From assembly GCF_019834675.1 (NCBI RefSeq), contig NZ_JABUBU010000001.1, positions 744,001 through 808,000 of the forward strand: DNA of 64,000 nt. Direction: 5' to 3'. Below, in pieces: positions 63,698 through 64,000 of the stretch. The notes under the pieces are model-generated. The model had not been told where the DNA came from. It saw nothing but the letters and a program-made list of their open reading frames with translations, and made no database searches. The DNA is from Rhodococcoides corynebacterioides (GTDB lineage Bacteria > Actinomycetota > Actinomycetes > Mycobacteriales > Mycobacteriaceae). The translations under genes were made by a program, and so were the position numbers. How positions within the stretch are numbered: position 1 is the stretch's first letter; the number at the start of each line of letters is the position of its first letter.

Positions 63698-64000
63698 CGG
63701 TCGTCGCGGCCGGCGAAGAGCAGTGCGCCCGCCGCCGGGATCGCGAGGAACCACAGCCAGGTGCCGGTCACGAAGAAGAGCACCGTCGCCGCGATCGGCA
63801 CCAGGGCCATGACGGCGCGCCGCCAGTCACGGCCGGCGCCGGTGTCCGAGACGGCCGGCGTGGACTTCTCGCCCGTCACGGCCGTGGACGACCCGTCCGT
63901 CGAGGACGAGGGCACCAGGTCGGCTCCCGCGCCGGGCAGGTCGGCGAACAGCGGGACCAACTCGCCGCGGGTCACGGCACGACCGACCGCCGCCGACCGC
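63694..64000 (-). CDS. DUF1707/2TM membrane protein, N-terminus outside window
   Basis: The open frame runs off the window. The first visible residues RSAAVGRAVTRGELVPLFADLP fit the end of a DUF1707 (SHOCT-like) domain, quoted as TRGELVPLFADLP, so the GTG at 63975 is likely internal. A disordered Ser/Thr linker and two membrane helices (VMALVPIAATVLFFV, WLWFLAIPAAGALLF) follow. DUF1707 proteins are common actinobacterial membrane proteins of unknown function. Confidence 0.7.
   Translation of the reverse strand, partial: RSAAVGRAVTRGELVPLFADLPGAGADLVPSSSTDGSSTAVTGEKSTPAVSDTGAGRDWRRAVMALVPIAATVLFFVTGTWLWFLAIPAAGALLFAGRDDR

Noticed and set aside
1..64000. CRISPR arrays, tRNA/rRNA genes, insertion sequences or prophage genes
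   Set aside because: Nothing of these kinds was recognised when reading for regularly spaced repeats, transposases, integrases or RNA gene motifs. Short RNA genes could be missed by eye.

Overview
High-GC actinobacterial DNA, most likely a Rhodococcus or close Nocardiaceae relative. This rests on GTG/ATG starts, ATGA stop/start overlaps, leaderless TANNNT promoters, an EspC-like type VII secretion target, a LpdA-type quinone reductase, Lhr next to Nei, and a cluster matching the mycobacterial MSMEG_0565-0572 families. No rRNA, tRNA, CRISPR array, insertion sequence, prophage or replication origin was seen.

Layout. (1) 1-4501: nucleoside salvage (deoA, cut by the window edge; add) with a polar amino acid ABC transporter translationally coupled to deoA. 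(2) 4584-10095: two membrane glycosyltransferases divergent from a two-component system. The shared upstream region holds seven CCCGGG hexamers phased at 11 bp. (3) 10117-27119: a catabolic island. A GntR/FCD repressor and MFS exporter diverge from an operon of MmgE/PrpD protein, PotA/FbpB-type ABC transporter, acyl-CoA dehydrogenase, enoyl-CoA hydratase/3-hydroxyacyl-CoA dehydrogenase fusion, carboxymuconolactone decarboxylase-fold protein and SDR. An ADP-forming acyl-CoA synthetase, a thioesterase and a thiolase follow. The prpD and synthetase promoters share one architecture, TAGACA-N17-TAAYGT with an operator as the spacer, so they are probably one regulon. The substrate is unknown. (4) 27138-27479: a DUF2200 gene. 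(5) 27745-35120: an eight-gene Nit1C-type cluster (MSMEG_0572, radical SAM, GNAT-AIR synthase fusion, nitrilase, MSMEG_0570, flavoprotein, second nitrilase, glycosyltransferase). The second nitrilase has lost the catalytic Cys and Glu. Related palindromic elements in opposite orientation lie on either side of the cluster. (6) 35228-48787: hypothetical protein, NlpC/P60 with EspC-like partner, upp, pmmB, purine nucleoside phosphorylase, two M20 peptidases, a gamma-glutamylcyclotransferase-like protein, lpdA, a GyrI-like protein and a lone E2 acyltransferase. (7) 48810-64000: spore-photoproduct-lyase-like radical SAM protein, hemerythrin, large SARP-type ATPase regulator, nei, lhr, epimerase, CPBP protease, Lrp regulator, methyltransferase, haloacid dehalogenase and a DUF1707 protein cut by the window end.

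From memory of the M. tuberculosis map, deoA-add-Rv3311-upp-pmmB-deoD-amiB1-amiA1-Rv3304-lpdA (then nei-lhr) keeps the same order and relative strands (Rv3315c to Rv3296, inverted). The roughly 30 kb between add and the Rv3311-like gene therefore looks like an accessory insertion in a conserved backbone. It contains the two systems most worth following: the unassigned acyl-CoA catabolic regulon and the nitrilase/pseudonitrilase cluster.
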